A DNA stretch of 64,000 nucleotides from Phycisphaerae bacterium (GTDB taxonomy: Bacteria; Planctomycetota; Phycisphaerae; SM23-33): positions 32,215 to 96,214 of the forward strand of contig JASLNT010000067.1 in the NCBI GenBank assembly GCA_030745875.1, in the 5' to 3' direction. Below the pieces are notes generated by a model. It did no database searches, was not told the DNA's origin, and worked only from the letters and a program-made list of their open reading frames with translations. This document shows positions 18,345-27,353 of the stretch, piece by piece. Made by a program: the position numbers and the translations under genes. Every line of letters starts with the position of its first letter. The first letter of the stretch is position 1.

Positions 18345-19543
18345 AGCGGTTTCCCTGCGGCTGGAGTTATGTTCCCCAGGATGACGGGGCGGGACGCTCC
18401 GGTGGCTGCCGGCGAGTTACCGGCTTTGGAGCATACGCTCAGGCGAGCGAGTAAGGCAAATGATATGGCTTCTTTGGCATCCGCATCCACGCCAAGGGCG
18501 TCTGTGGTCAAGACCGTTACGTCGCCCAGCCGCTCAGTCAGCATGCTTACCAGCACCGGGTTCCTGGCTCCCCCGCCGCAGAGTATGACCTCATCCGGAC
18601 GAGCGGGCAGGTGTCGGCGGTATGCGTCGGCGATAGAAGCGGCGGTAAAGTCGGTGGCGGTCGCGACGGCGTCGGCATCGTTCAAGCCAGCCGCCCGAGT
18701 GCTTTTCAGGAGTTTCTCCGCGAAGCGGCGGCCGAAGAGCTCGCGTCCGCTGGTCTTGGGCGGTTTGCATCTGAAGAAGCGGGCTCTCATGAGCCTCCCG
18801 AGCGTCTGCCGATGGACATCGCCAGAGGCCGCAATGCGCCCGCCTCGATCGAATCGCTTTCGCCCATCCGTTATTGCAGTCACAAGATGATCGATGACCA
18901 TATTGCCCGGTCCGGTATCGAAGGCGATTATCTCCTCGCAACCGCCGCCCGCGGGCAAATAGCTCACATTTGCTATCCCCCCGATGTTCTGGACCGCACG
19001 ATTCAATCGTTTGTCGCGGAACATTATCCAGTCTGCATACGGTACAAGCGGTGCTCCGAGCCCTCCGGCGGCGATATCGCGTGGGCGAAAATCGGCGACA
19101 GTGGTAATGCCCGTTCGCTCTGCGATTACCGCCGGTTGCCCGATCTGCAGTGTTCCACGGATGCTGCGCCCGCAGAGCCTGACTGCATCCGGAAGATGAC
19201 GCACCGTCTGGCCGTGCGAACCTATCAGGTCGATACTGTCCAGTGCGACCCCTGAATCTCCGGCGAGTGTAATGACGGCTTCTGCGAACAGTTCACCGAG
19301 CAGGAAATCGAGACGGACCAGTTCGTCCAGATCAACTTGTTGCGCGTGTGACGTCTCCAGTATGCGACGCCTGACGGCCGGGCTGTATGGAAAAGTGGCG
19401 AATGCGAGGAGGCTCGGAGCCCCATTTGATGAAAAGTCGACGATCGCCGCATCAACACCGTCAGCCGATGTTCCGGACATCAGACCGACAACCCGTCGAG
19501 GCGGAGCAGATGCGATCGTCGATCTCGATTTTGCGGTCCTCAT
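18341..19543 (-). CDS. anmK: Anhydro-N-acetylmuramic acid kinase
   Basis: AnmK hydrolyses and phosphorylates 1,6-anhydro-MurNAc to MurNAc-6-phosphate, the substrate of MurQ. The ATP-binding motif GLMSGTSADGVDAAIVDF is at residues 20-37, followed by the substrate-site segments GSHGQTVRHLPD and FDTGPGNMVIDHL, and CGGGARNP near the C-terminus. At 400 residues it is full length. It begins 9 bases after the preceding gene and overlaps murQ by 4 bases, forming a muropeptide recycling unit. The N-terminal ~16 residues (MRTAKSRSTIASAPPR) are likely an extension; a later start is possible. Confidence 0.94.
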   Translation of the reverse strand: MRTAKSRSTIASAPPRRVVGLMSGTSADGVDAAIVDFSSNGAPSLLAFATFPYSPAVRRRILETSHAQQVDLDELVRLDFLLGELFAEAVITLAGDSGVALDSIDLIGSHGQTVRHLPDAVRLCGRSIRGTLQIGQPAVIAERTGITTVADFRPRDIAAGGLGAPLVPYADWIMFRDKRLNRAVQNIGGIANVSYLPAGGGCEEIIAFDTGPGNMVIDHLVTAITDGRKRFDRGGRIAASGDVHRQTLGRLMRARFFRCKPPKTSGRELFGRRFAEKLLKSTRAAGLNDADAVATATDFTAASIADAYRRHLPARPDEVILCGGGARNPVLVSMLTERLGDVTVLTTDALGVDADAKEAISFALLARLSVCSKAGNSPAATGASRPVILGNITPAAGKPL

Positions 19544-19552
19544 AATCTCGAT

Positions 19553-20902
19553 TCAGCGGTCGGCGGATTTCTTCGTCGGTTCGCCCTTCCATGTAACCGA
19601 AACGCTGGGCAGAAGGCGTTTCATCGCGGCGGCCATTGTGTTGACGTCGGGTATGTCTGATGCGTCCATAACAACAACCATTGGAGCGGCCGGTGAGTTC
19701 TTCTTCCCGGGTCCGGCTCCCACCAGAATCAGCCAGCGATGCCATTTACCCCTCGTCGGCCAGAGCACTGACGATATTTGCAGCGAATAGCCCTTCGCCT
19801 GCCATCGAGAATGCCTGACAGCGAGAAATCCGCCGTCGGCCAGGCGTCTTTCGTACTGATCCAACAGTTTATCGGCGGTGGAGGACCACTTGGCGGCGTT
19901 GGCGCGTGCAAAGAGCATGCTGCCCGGCTTGGGAGACAGATAAACCTGCACGTAAGGCCTCTCATCGGAATCGTATTTCCTCTCGCCCCGCACAACCCTT
20001 CGCCACTTATCCGGAGCCCTGACGTCCAGCACCATCGGTCCTTCCGCCTTTGTAAAATGATCGCCCGCATCCGCGGGTCGAGCCACCTGCATCGCAGCCA
20101 GGAGTTGCTTAGCCGCATCGCGATACCGCCTGGTCTCCTGCAGGGCCTGACTGTCGACTCCAGGCGTGGGCTTCTTACCCGCTGCGATCGCGGAAATCCA
20201 TTTGGCGATACCCCTGCCGGGTTCCTTGTCGCTAAGTTCCAGACGAGGATCCAGCGTGAATAACGCGTCTTTTGGTTTAGCCGCGGCGATTCGGCGCCAC
20301 AACAGCAGCATCGGCGCACCAGCTTTGATGTTAGTCGGCATGGCGGTCCAAATCGGAACTGACCAGGCTTCCTTGCTTGGGCGCCACAGTTTGATGGTGT
20401 TGTCATTGTGCACCCATGGGGAAACAGACATCATGACTGCTCCAGCGATTCGCTTCGGATGCTTCTCAATCATGGATATCGCAGCCGCCCCGCCATTTCG
20501 TTCCGTGACGATCAGAATACGATTTAGATCGACCTTCCTGACAATGGCCCATGCTCCGCCCGCGTTGCCTTTGGCGACGTACTTATCAAACTCCCGGATA
20601 AGCCTGATTCCGTCTTCCCCTTTCCATCCGTCTCGCGGGGCGTGCGTGAGAAAAACACTGAAGCCCGCATCATTCAAATCAGCCCGCCATTTCATAACGA
20701 ACTTCTCCGGCTTGTCGCCCTTGGGTTCCAGGATGATCGCTGCGGGGTCTTTGGCGCCTAGCGACGTTTCAGGGAACATCACGCCGCCCAGGAGCGGTTG
20801 TCTTTCGCGGGGTTGCGTTGTGGGCGCAGCGCCGAGGGCGCAGGACGCGCCGCCGACGGTCACAATTATCCCCGCCAGCACGCATGCAGTTATCTTTCGC
20901 AC
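19553..20902 (-). CDS. Exported alpha/beta-hydrolase-like protein, possibly non-catalytic (DUF3530-like)
   Basis: A 449-residue exported protein with a signal peptide (residues 1-25, ending ALGA). The N-terminal half has alpha/beta-hydrolase character: GVMFPETSLG, an AGFSVFLTHAPRDGWKG segment, and ILIVTERNGGAAAISMIEKHPKRIAGAVMMS. The last resembles the nucleophile-elbow segment of the DUF3530 family, but the nucleophile position reads ERNGGA instead of GxSxG, so the catalytic Ser seems missing. The C-terminal half (about 260-449) has no recognised domain. It is the first gene of a probable three-gene unit with anmK and murQ (gap 9), so a cell-envelope role is plausible. DUF3530 kinship is an inference from pattern. 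Confidence 0.72.
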   Translation of the reverse strand: MRKITACVLAGIIVTVGGASCALGAAPTTQPRERQPLLGGVMFPETSLGAKDPAAIILEPKGDKPEKFVMKWRADLNDAGFSVFLTHAPRDGWKGEDGIRLIREFDKYVAKGNAGGAWAIVRKVDLNRILIVTERNGGAAAISMIEKHPKRIAGAVMMSVSPWVHNDNTIKLWRPSKEAWSVPIWTAMPTNIKAGAPMLLLWRRIAAAKPKDALFTLDPRLELSDKEPGRGIAKWISAIAAGKKPTPGVDSQALQETRRYRDAAKQLLAAMQVARPADAGDHFTKAEGPMVLDVRAPDKWRRVVRGERKYDSDERPYVQVYLSPKPGSMLFARANAAKWSSTADKLLDQYERRLADGGFLAVRHSRWQAKGYSLQISSVLWPTRGKWHRWLILVGAGPGKKNSPAAPMVVVMDASDIPDVNTMAAAMKRLLPSVSVTWKGEPTKKSADR

Positions 20903-21001
20903 GGTGTCACCTCGTAAATCGTTGGTGAAATACAGTTACTCCACGCAAGCATCGCCGCACACGCGTGCATTGTCAAGAGTTCGGCCGACCTGATTGCAGC
21001 A

Positions 21002-21030
21002 TTGACGTCGGGGCGCAATCACTGTAGCGT
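21002..21030 (+). promoter_or_regulatory. Possible polA promoter
   Basis: TTGACG at 21002-21007 and a weak -10, TAGCGT at 21025-21030, are 17 bases apart, about 25 bases before the polA ATG. The -35 is good but the -10 matches only half the consensus. The 150-base gap between the divergent gene at 20902 and polA has no gene. Confidence 0.3.
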
Positions 21031-21055
21031 TGGGTTCCGCAGAGGACACAGGATC

Positions 21056-23785
21056 ATGACAAGGACACTATACATTATTGACGGGCACTCGCAGATATAT
21101 CGCGCATACTATGCGCCCTTTCGAGATCTCACGAGTCCTACAGGCGAACCGACCCGCGCGACATATGTTTTCTGCGCTATGCTCCTTAAGTTCCTTGACT
21201 CTCGTGTGGGCGATGGCGATTGTGTTGCAATGGCGATTGACGGACCGATAAAGGACCTCAAACGCAAAGAAATCTACAGCGACTACAAAGTTACTCGAAA
21301 ACCAGCCCCGGATGATTTCCATCCCCAGGCCCAGCGCATTATCGAGATTGTCAAGGCCATCGGAATACCCGTGCTGGCCGCTAAAGGATATGAGGCCGAC
21401 GACATAATGGCCACTGCCGCCCAACGCTTCGCCGCCGATGATCTCAAGGTCGTGCTCATCAGTCGCGACAAGGATCTGGATCAACTGGTCAGCCGAAACG
21501 TTGTTCTATACGACCCGATGAAGGACGAGACGTATGATGCTGACGCCATCCTCGCGAAGAAGGGATACTCGCCCGAAAAAGCCGTCGAGATCCAAACTCT
21601 CATGGGCGACGCGACTGACAATATACCCGGTGTTCCCGGGGTTGGACCAAAAACTGCGCTGAAGCTGATAGACAAGTACGGAACGGCCGACCAGGTGATC
21701 GCTCATGCAGACGAGCAGACGCCGAAACTTGCGGCCAATCTCAAGGCGGCGTGCGAAACGATTGATGTATCTCGCCAACTCGTTACGCTCGACAGGGACG
21801 TTCCGATAGAGATGGACCTGGACGCGATGGTGTTTGCAGAGATTGACGGCGCTGCGGTGGCCCCCATTTTCCGCGAGTTGGGTTTCGACCGCATGCTTGA
21901 GCAACTCGGCCAGACAGGCGAGCCGGGCGCGGCGATTTCGGCATCGCGTCGAGAGGGAGCGGAGCCCGGCGAAACGACTGCGGCGGACTTTGACTACCGT
22001 TGTGTTGACACGCCCGAAGCACTCGACGCACTGCTGGGCGATCTAAAGGGCGTTAAACGTCTGGCGCTGGACACTGAAACCACTTCGGTGCATGCAATGA
22101 AGGCTGATCTTGTTGGCGTATCGCTCGCTTGGGAGCCAGGCAAGGCCTTCTATGTTCCAATTCGCGGACCGCTGGGCGCGACCGTCCTTGACGGCGATCT
22201 TGTCCTCCGGAAACTGGGACCGGTGCTTGCCGATGCGAAGATTGAGAAGATCGGTCAGAATCTCAAGTACGATATTATTGTCCTGAATAATGCCAGCTAC
22301 ACGATCTCCGGTAAGTTCTTCGATACAATGGTGGCTGCTCACGTTCTCGACTCAACCCGAATGACTTATAAGATGGACGCCCTGGCCGCCGAGTTCATTA
22401 ACCATCGATGCATCCCAATCACCGACGTTATCGGGCGAGGCAAGTCGCAAGTCACCATAGATACCGTCCCAACCGATATGGTTGCCGTCTACGCCGCAGA
22501 AGACGCCGACGTCACCCTGCGTCTCGCCGACGTGCTCGGCGAGATGCTTGGCGACAAACCCGGGCTGGCGGACCTCTTCGAAGACCTGGAGATGCCGCTC
22601 CTGCCTGTGCTGACCGAGATGGAGAAAACCGGGATCACTCTTGATCCCCAGACGCTCAAGCGAATGGAGACCGAACTTTCCAAACAGGTCGATCGATTGC
22701 ACGATGACATCATCGAGTCGGCCGGTAGGAAGTTCAATCCTGACTCCCCCAAGCAACTGGCGGTGGTGCTGTTCGAAGATCTGGGACTCCCCGTAATTAA
22801 GAAAGTGAAGACCGGACCGAGCACGGATTCGGGCGTCCTGGAGCAATTGGCGTGCGAACACGAACTGCCCGCTATTGTGCTGGAGTATCGCAAGCTGACA
22901 AAGCTGTTGGGGACGTATGTCAAGTCGCTGGCGGCGAGCATTAATCCGCGAACCGGACGAGTGCATACGAGCTTCCACCAAGCCGGAACCGCAACGGGAA
23001 GGCTGTCCAGCTCCAATCCCAATCTCCAGAACATTCCCATCCGCACGCCGCAGGGAAGGAAGATTCGCGAGGCGTTCATTGCGGCTCCCGGAACGCTGTT
23101 GATCTCGGCTGACTACTCGCAGATCGAGTTGCGAATGCTCGCACATCTGTGCGGAGATCGAAAGCTCTGTGACGCGTTCGCCGCCGATCAGGACATTCAC
23201 AGGATCGTGGCGGCTGAAGTGTTCGATGTGCCCGCTGATGAGGTGACTTCCGATCAGCGAGCCCGCGCCAAGACCGTGAACTTCGGGATCATCTACGGGC
23301 AGACCGCCCACGGGTTGTCGAGAACGCTGGGAATATCGCGCAGCGAAGCAGGCGAATACATCCGAAACTACCGCAGTCGATTTCCCGACATCGACAAATT
23401 CCTTAAAAGCTGCATAGATCACGCAAAGAAGCACGGATATGTCGAGACAATTCTAGCCCGCAGGCGAAGCGTACCGGAAATAGAATCGCGCAATCCCCAG
23501 CGCAGAGCGTTCGCCGAACGCCTTGCGATGAACACGGTGGTGCAAGGCTCGGCCGCCGACCTGATAAAGCGTGCGATGATCAATATCTCCGCCAGACTGG
23601 ATGCAGAGGACCGTCCCAGCCGCATGCTTCTGCAGATTCACGACGAACTGGTGTTTGAAACACCCCAAGGCGCGGTCGAATCGGATCGCGAGATGATCGT
23701 CGCTGAGATGTGCGGTGCGGTTGAGCTATCGGTCCCTCTGAAGGTTGACGTCGCAACGGGAAGCAACTGGATGGAAGCCAAATAA
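21056..23785 (+). CDS. polA: DNA polymerase I
   Basis: PolA fills gaps and removes RNA primers. All three activities look intact over 909 residues. The N-terminal 5' nuclease (1-300) has YIIDGHSQIYRAYYA and EADDIMATAAQ. The 3'-5' exonuclease (about 315-500) keeps its acidic residues in LALDTETTS, NLKYDIIV and YAAEDADVT. The polymerase (about 520-909) has motif A SADYSQIELR, the O-helix region ARAKTVNFGIIYG and motif C IHDELVFE. I chose ATG 21056, preceded by GAGG, over a TTG at 21002 that would add 18 unrelated residues. It converges on the pit gene with 10 bases between. Confidence 0.97.
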   Translation: MTRTLYIIDGHSQIYRAYYAPFRDLTSPTGEPTRATYVFCAMLLKFLDSRVGDGDCVAMAIDGPIKDLKRKEIYSDYKVTRKPAPDDFHPQAQRIIEIVKAIGIPVLAAKGYEADDIMATAAQRFAADDLKVVLISRDKDLDQLVSRNVVLYDPMKDETYDADAILAKKGYSPEKAVEIQTLMGDATDNIPGVPGVGPKTALKLIDKYGTADQVIAHADEQTPKLAANLKAACETIDVSRQLVTLDRDVPIEMDLDAMVFAEIDGAAVAPIFRELGFDRMLEQLGQTGEPGAAISASRREGAEPGETTAADFDYRCVDTPEALDALLGDLKGVKRLALDTETTSVHAMKADLVGVSLAWEPGKAFYVPIRGPLGATVLDGDLVLRKLGPVLADAKIEKIGQNLKYDIIVLNNASYTISGKFFDTMVAAHVLDSTRMTYKMDALAAEFINHRCIPITDVIGRGKSQVTIDTVPTDMVAVYAAEDADVTLRLADVLGEMLGDKPGLADLFEDLEMPLLPVLTEMEKTGITLDPQTLKRMETELSKQVDRLHDDIIESAGRKFNPDSPKQLAVVLFEDLGLPVIKKVKTGPSTDSGVLEQLACEHELPAIVLEYRKLTKLLGTYVKSLAASINPRTGRVHTSFHQAGTATGRLSSSNPNLQNIPIRTPQGRKIREAFIAAPGTLLISADYSQIELRMLAHLCGDRKLCDAFAADQDIHRIVAAEVFDVPADEVTSDQRARAKTVNFGIIYGQTAHGLSRTLGISRSEAGEYIRNYRSRFPDIDKFLKSCIDHAKKHGYVETILARRRSVPEIESRNPQRRAFAERLAMNTVVQGSAADLIKRAMINISARLDAEDRPSRMLLQIHDELVFETPQGAVESDREMIVAEMCGAVELSVPLKVDVATGSNWMEAK

Positions 23786-23795
23786 CCGGAAGGCC

Positions 23796-25163
23796 TCAAA
23801 TCATAATCGCGCAGAGGATTCGATAGAACACGCCGGCGAAGACTGCGGAAATTGGGATTGTGATAATCCATGAGGCGAATATCCGCTTTATGACATTAAG
23901 ATCGATTGCCGCGAAACCTCTGGCCATTCCAACACCCATTACAGCTCCCACCAGCACGAGGGTCGTAGAAATCGGAAGCCCCATGCGAGAGCAGACCAGA
24001 ACGGTGGAGGCGGTCGCGAACTCGGCGGCAAAACCGCGTGTGGGCGTGATTTCAGTTATCTTCCTACCGATGGATTCGACGACCTTGTACCCGTAAGTCG
24101 CCAGACCGACAACTATCCCAACGCCGCCAATCGCCAGCAGCCACTCGGGAACCGGCGCATTCTTGCCAATACCGCCGCCGGTGAACACCCTAAACGCCCC
24201 CGCCAGCGGACCGATGGCGTTGGCTACGTCGTTGGCTCCGTGTGCAAACGCCAAATAGCACGCCGTCATCGGCTGAACTCGGGCGAACCATCGCTCCACG
24301 ACCTGGTAAGCCTCGTCGGGCTTGTGAGTGCTCTTTCTAGTTACACGGTGAATCGCAGTCCATGCTACTATAGCAACGGCAGTCCCCACCGCGCACGACA
24401 GGGCGATAGCCTGCAACCCGGAGAACGTCGGGGTGACTCCCTCGGTTACACGGTCGATCTTCAGTACCTTGTAGAGAATCGACAGGCAGAGAACTGCTAC
24501 AACGGCGCCCATACCGACCGGTACGACATGTTTGGCGGCCTTAACGGGCGTCTCACTGCGCAGGACGAACCTCTGGATTGCCCGGTACATAACAAAAGCG
24601 ATAAACCCGCCCGCCAGCGGAGAGACCACCCAACTGGCTGATATCTTGCCCAAGACCCACCAGTTCGGCGCATGGAATCCCACAGCCGATATCGCAAACC
24701 CGACAACCGCCCCCACAATCGCATGTGTGGTGGAAACCGGTTGCCCGAAGAACGTGGCGACATTTAACCAAAGCGCAGCAGCCAGAAGCGCAGAGAGCAT
24801 CCCGATACCGAATCTCATTTCGCCTTCAGATATCTGCTTTACCGGCTTGGTACTCCCGTCGCCCGCAGGGGCCGTCGTAATGGCCGGTGTGGTCGGGTCG
24901 GCGGGAGTGGTTTGCGCCGCGGTTTCGAAGTACTCGAGAGGAACAATGCCCTTGCGAATGGTCTGGGCTACGTGCCCCCCCACAAAATACGCCCCGGCGA
25001 ATTCAAAGATAGCCGCCAGTATAATCGCCCTCTTAAACGTCAACGCACCGGAACCAACGGACGTCCCCATGGCGTTGGCTACATCATTGGCGCCGATGTT
25101 CCAGGCCATGTAGAATCCGGCGAGAACGGTTATCACCAGCAGTACTATTACAACTGTGCTCAA
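23796..25163 (-). CDS. pit: PiT-family inorganic phosphate transporter
   Basis: A membrane carrier that imports phosphate, probably with H+ or Na+. The duplicated signature of the family appears twice: NIGANDVANAMGT at about residues 22-34 and HGANDVANAIGPLAG in the second half. Around ten to eleven hydrophobic segments are visible, with a Thr/Pro-rich loop (ETAAQTTPADPTTPAITT) at about 80-105. The 455-residue length fits. It begins 23 bases after the DUF47 gene, the classical pairing of a PiT transporter with its PhoU-like partner. Confidence 0.92.
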   Translation of the reverse strand: MSTVVIVLLVITVLAGFYMAWNIGANDVANAMGTSVGSGALTFKRAIILAAIFEFAGAYFVGGHVAQTIRKGIVPLEYFETAAQTTPADPTTPAITTAPAGDGSTKPVKQISEGEMRFGIGMLSALLAAALWLNVATFFGQPVSTTHAIVGAVVGFAISAVGFHAPNWWVLGKISASWVVSPLAGGFIAFVMYRAIQRFVLRSETPVKAAKHVVPVGMGAVVAVLCLSILYKVLKIDRVTEGVTPTFSGLQAIALSCAVGTAVAIVAWTAIHRVTRKSTHKPDEAYQVVERWFARVQPMTACYLAFAHGANDVANAIGPLAGAFRVFTGGGIGKNAPVPEWLLAIGGVGIVVGLATYGYKVVESIGRKITEITPTRGFAAEFATASTVLVCSRMGLPISTTLVLVGAVMGVGMARGFAAIDLNVIKRIFASWIITIPISAVFAGVFYRILCAIMI

Positions 25164-25186
25164 GGGCTACTCCAGTTCGGGCGGGC

Positions 25187-25858
25187 TCAGCGTCTTGAAA
25201 TCATAAGGCGCATGTTCTTTCCTACGTTTTCGGCGTGGTCGGCTATCTGAGTCAGTGAGCGACAGAGCTTCTCGATGAGCAAAATATTCACCGAGTCCAT
25301 GCTGTCATCGCTATACACGCGTCGAGCGATCCGGCGACTTAGTTTATCGGATTCCCATTCGGCGTGGCATACGGCCTGGATTCGCATCAGCACATCATTT
25401 GATTCCGGACCGGAGAACGCCTCGCGCTGCAGGATGGCCAACTCCTCGGCAACGCCCAGGAGCAGTTCGCTAACTTCGAGTACTTTGTCAACAAGTTCGA
25501 GGAAGTCCTGCTTCAAGTCATCCGGGATTACAATTGGGCGGAAGGTGGCGACGATAGCAAAGTCTTCGGTGTCGTCGGCGACCTTGTCCATCTCCGAAAG
25601 GAACTTGGCGACGTCCTCCCGGTTGACGGGCAGGAAGTAGCGTTTCGGCAGCGACTGACGGATCTGGTCCTTAAGTTGATCGGCTTCAAATTCCGTCTTG
25701 GACATCTCGTGCTGGAGTTCGTCGAGACGTTCGGAATCTCCGGCGACAATCGCCTCAGCCACCGGGCGAACCAACGATACGCACTGATGAACTTTGCGGG
25801 CGTGTTCGATGAGCGGTTCAAAAGGTGACCGTCCAAATAATCCACTTAGAGATCGCAT
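25187..25858 (-). CDS. DUF47 family PhoU-like phosphate transport regulator
   Basis: A 223-residue all-helical protein of the DUF47/TIGR00153 family, which pairs with PiT phosphate carriers. The family signature is seen in SGLFGRSPFEPLIEHARK at the N-terminus and DEVADDTEDFAI-like sequence (DKVADDTEDFAIVATF) in the middle, with conserved acidic residues (EFEADQLKDQIRQSLPKRYFLPVNREDVAKFL) that bind metal in PhoU relatives. It lies directly upstream of pit on the same strand. It likely modulates transport or phosphate sensing; mechanism is an inference. Confidence 0.88.
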   Translation of the reverse strand: MRSLSGLFGRSPFEPLIEHARKVHQCVSLVRPVAEAIVAGDSERLDELQHEMSKTEFEADQLKDQIRQSLPKRYFLPVNREDVAKFLSEMDKVADDTEDFAIVATFRPIVIPDDLKQDFLELVDKVLEVSELLLGVAEELAILQREAFSGPESNDVLMRIQAVCHAEWESDKLSRRIARRVYSDDSMDSVNILLIEKLCRSLTQIADHAENVGKNMRLMISRR

Positions 25859-26031
25859 AAGGATGTCCTTTGTTTGCTTTAGTAAGTCTTCGGAGCCAGT
25901 TCACTTCTCGGTGTCTCAAGAAGGCCCGATCCCGAACGGTAAATCGTGCATCCAGTTCGGAAGTATACATGACCTGCCGAACAATAAAAGAAGAATCTCG
26001 ATTCAGTTGAAAGAACTGTCCGATCACCTCC

Positions 26032-26625
26032 TTACGTCTCCAGCGAGTGGGACTCTACGGGTACCGCATCGGCGAGACCATATGCCGCCACTAGCGAGTT
26101 GACCTGCTCTATGAGGTCATTTCGACCGATCAGGCCCACAGTATCGGCGTCCAGGAGTTTGGTTTCAATATCTCCGGCAAGCAATCGGCCGGTGGACCTG
26201 CTCAAATGCCAACTGCTGCAGATCAGCTTGACCAACCAGCCCTTGTCCCACAATGCGGTCAGCCCGTCGGGATAGCGGATCTTCATGTTTCGACGTTTTC
26301 GAACTCGCCACGTGTGATGCGTATCCATAACGGCGGCGGGCAAATCCATGCCAATCTGCCGGAAAGTTTTCAGGACCATTTCAAAAACGGCCGCACTGGA
26401 CACCGTGCCCCATCCCCGCTGGTGAAGATATATGTCAATAGCCAACGCGAGTTCGCCGGCTTCAGAGAAGACTTCCCTACCGCCCCGCATGGCCTTGTAG
26501 ATCGCCGAGGCCAGTTTGGCGCGGTCAAACGGTTCGAATGTCCCGTCTCGTTTGGCGACCCGGATCGTCCTTGATCCATTCACAGAGGTACTCCTTACCT
26601 TCAGTGGTCCGACCATTGCATGCAC
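26032..26625 (-). CDS. Stand-alone ATP-cone domain protein
   Basis: Residues about 20-105 match the ATP-cone, the nucleotide-binding module of NrdR and ribonucleotide reductases (IRVAKRDGTFEPFDRAKLASAIYKAMRG, then AVFEMVLKTFRQIGMD). There is no reductase or zinc ribbon. The C-terminal ~90 residues (DGLTALWDKGWLVKLICSS, GDIETKLLDADTVGLIGRNDLIEQ) have no recognised domain. It starts 8 bases after nrdR and should be cotranscribed with it. It may sense dATP/ATP together with NrdR, perhaps by forming mixed assemblies; that is inference. Two ATGs lie near the start (26625 and 26616). Confidence 0.75.
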   Translation of the reverse strand: MHAMVGPLKVRSTSVNGSRTIRVAKRDGTFEPFDRAKLASAIYKAMRGGREVFSEAGELALAIDIYLHQRGWGTVSSAAVFEMVLKTFRQIGMDLPAAVMDTHHTWRVRKRRNMKIRYPDGLTALWDKGWLVKLICSSWHLSRSTGRLLAGDIETKLLDADTVGLIGRNDLIEQVNSLVAAYGLADAVPVESHSLET

Positions 26626-26633
26626 GGGGGCAT

Positions 26634-27131
26634 CTAATCGCCGTCAAACAAATCGCCCTGCCCGGGCCCGGCTACCGGAGATGAATCAACCTCTCTGGCT
26701 TCATCTATCAATTCACCGACATCGGTGAAGTTTCGGTAAACGCTGGCGAATCGGACGTAGGCAATCTTGTCAACTTTGCGCAACTGGTTGCTGACAACAT
26801 CCCCTATGAACTTCGAGGGAACATCCTTGTCGAAATTCGCAAGCATCTCTTCTTCAGCCGAGACGATGATTGCAAGCAACTGATCGTCCGTAACAGGCCT
26901 CTTGAAACAGGCCTTCTGCAAACCGTCTATGACCTTCTGGCGGTCGTAAGGCACACGAGTTCCGTCCTTCTTGAGGACGTTAAGTTTGATGACCTCTTCA
27001 GGCCTTTCGTAAGTGGTGAACCGCTGTCCACAGTCGAGGCATTCACGCCGTCTCCTGACGGCGCGCCCGCCTTCGCTGCTGCGAGAATCCACAACTTTGT
27101 CGTGGTCCTGTCCACAGTACGGACACTGCAT
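26634..27131 (-). CDS. nrdR: Transcriptional repressor NrdR
   Basis: NrdR represses ribonucleotide reductase genes in response to dATP/ATP. The N-terminal zinc ribbon uses C3, C6, C31 and C34 (MQCPYCGQD and ECLDCGQRF), followed by RFTTYERPEE. The ATP-cone covers about 49-139 (VLKKDGTRVPYDRQKVIDGLQKACFKRPV). At 165 residues it is full length, with a short acidic tail. A pair of NrdR boxes lies just upstream at 27154-27194, which suggests autoregulation. The gene is followed by the ATP-cone gene at 26032 on the same strand. No reductase gene is in the window. Confidence 0.96.
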   Translation of the reverse strand: MQCPYCGQDHDKVVDSRSSEGGRAVRRRRECLDCGQRFTTYERPEEVIKLNVLKKDGTRVPYDRQKVIDGLQKACFKRPVTDDQLLAIIVSAEEEMLANFDKDVPSKFIGDVVSNQLRKVDKIAYVRFASVYRNFTDVGELIDEAREVDSSPVAGPGQGDLFDGD

Positions 27132-27153
27132 GGCAAACCTTTGCTGCTGAACG

Positions 27154-27194
27154 CTATATATAGAACACTGTTACTATAACAAGGCAAGATATGG
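27154..27194 (-). promoter_or_regulatory. Pair of NrdR boxes upstream of nrdR
   Basis: CTATATATAG at 27154-27163 matches the NrdR-box core CwAtATaTwG at all ten positions. CAAGATATGG at 27185-27194 matches at eight of ten. Their starts are 31 bases apart, the helical-phase spacing known for the two-box NrdR operators. They lie between nrdR (start 27131) and larC (start 27354), close to a possible -10 element for nrdR (TATAGT on the minus strand, 27173-27178). Confidence 0.7.
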
Positions 27195-27353
27195 GGCTCC
27201 AAGCGTTTTTTTCGATATTTTTTACAGGGCTCATTCAGGCAAAAACGCTCCCCTTCTTGCATTCCGAAGCCCCGGTCCATACACTTGGCGGGTCGAATAT
27301 CGGCGTCGGAAGCAGTTGAAGGACCCGGCGCCCGGAGATAAAGGGACTTCCCG

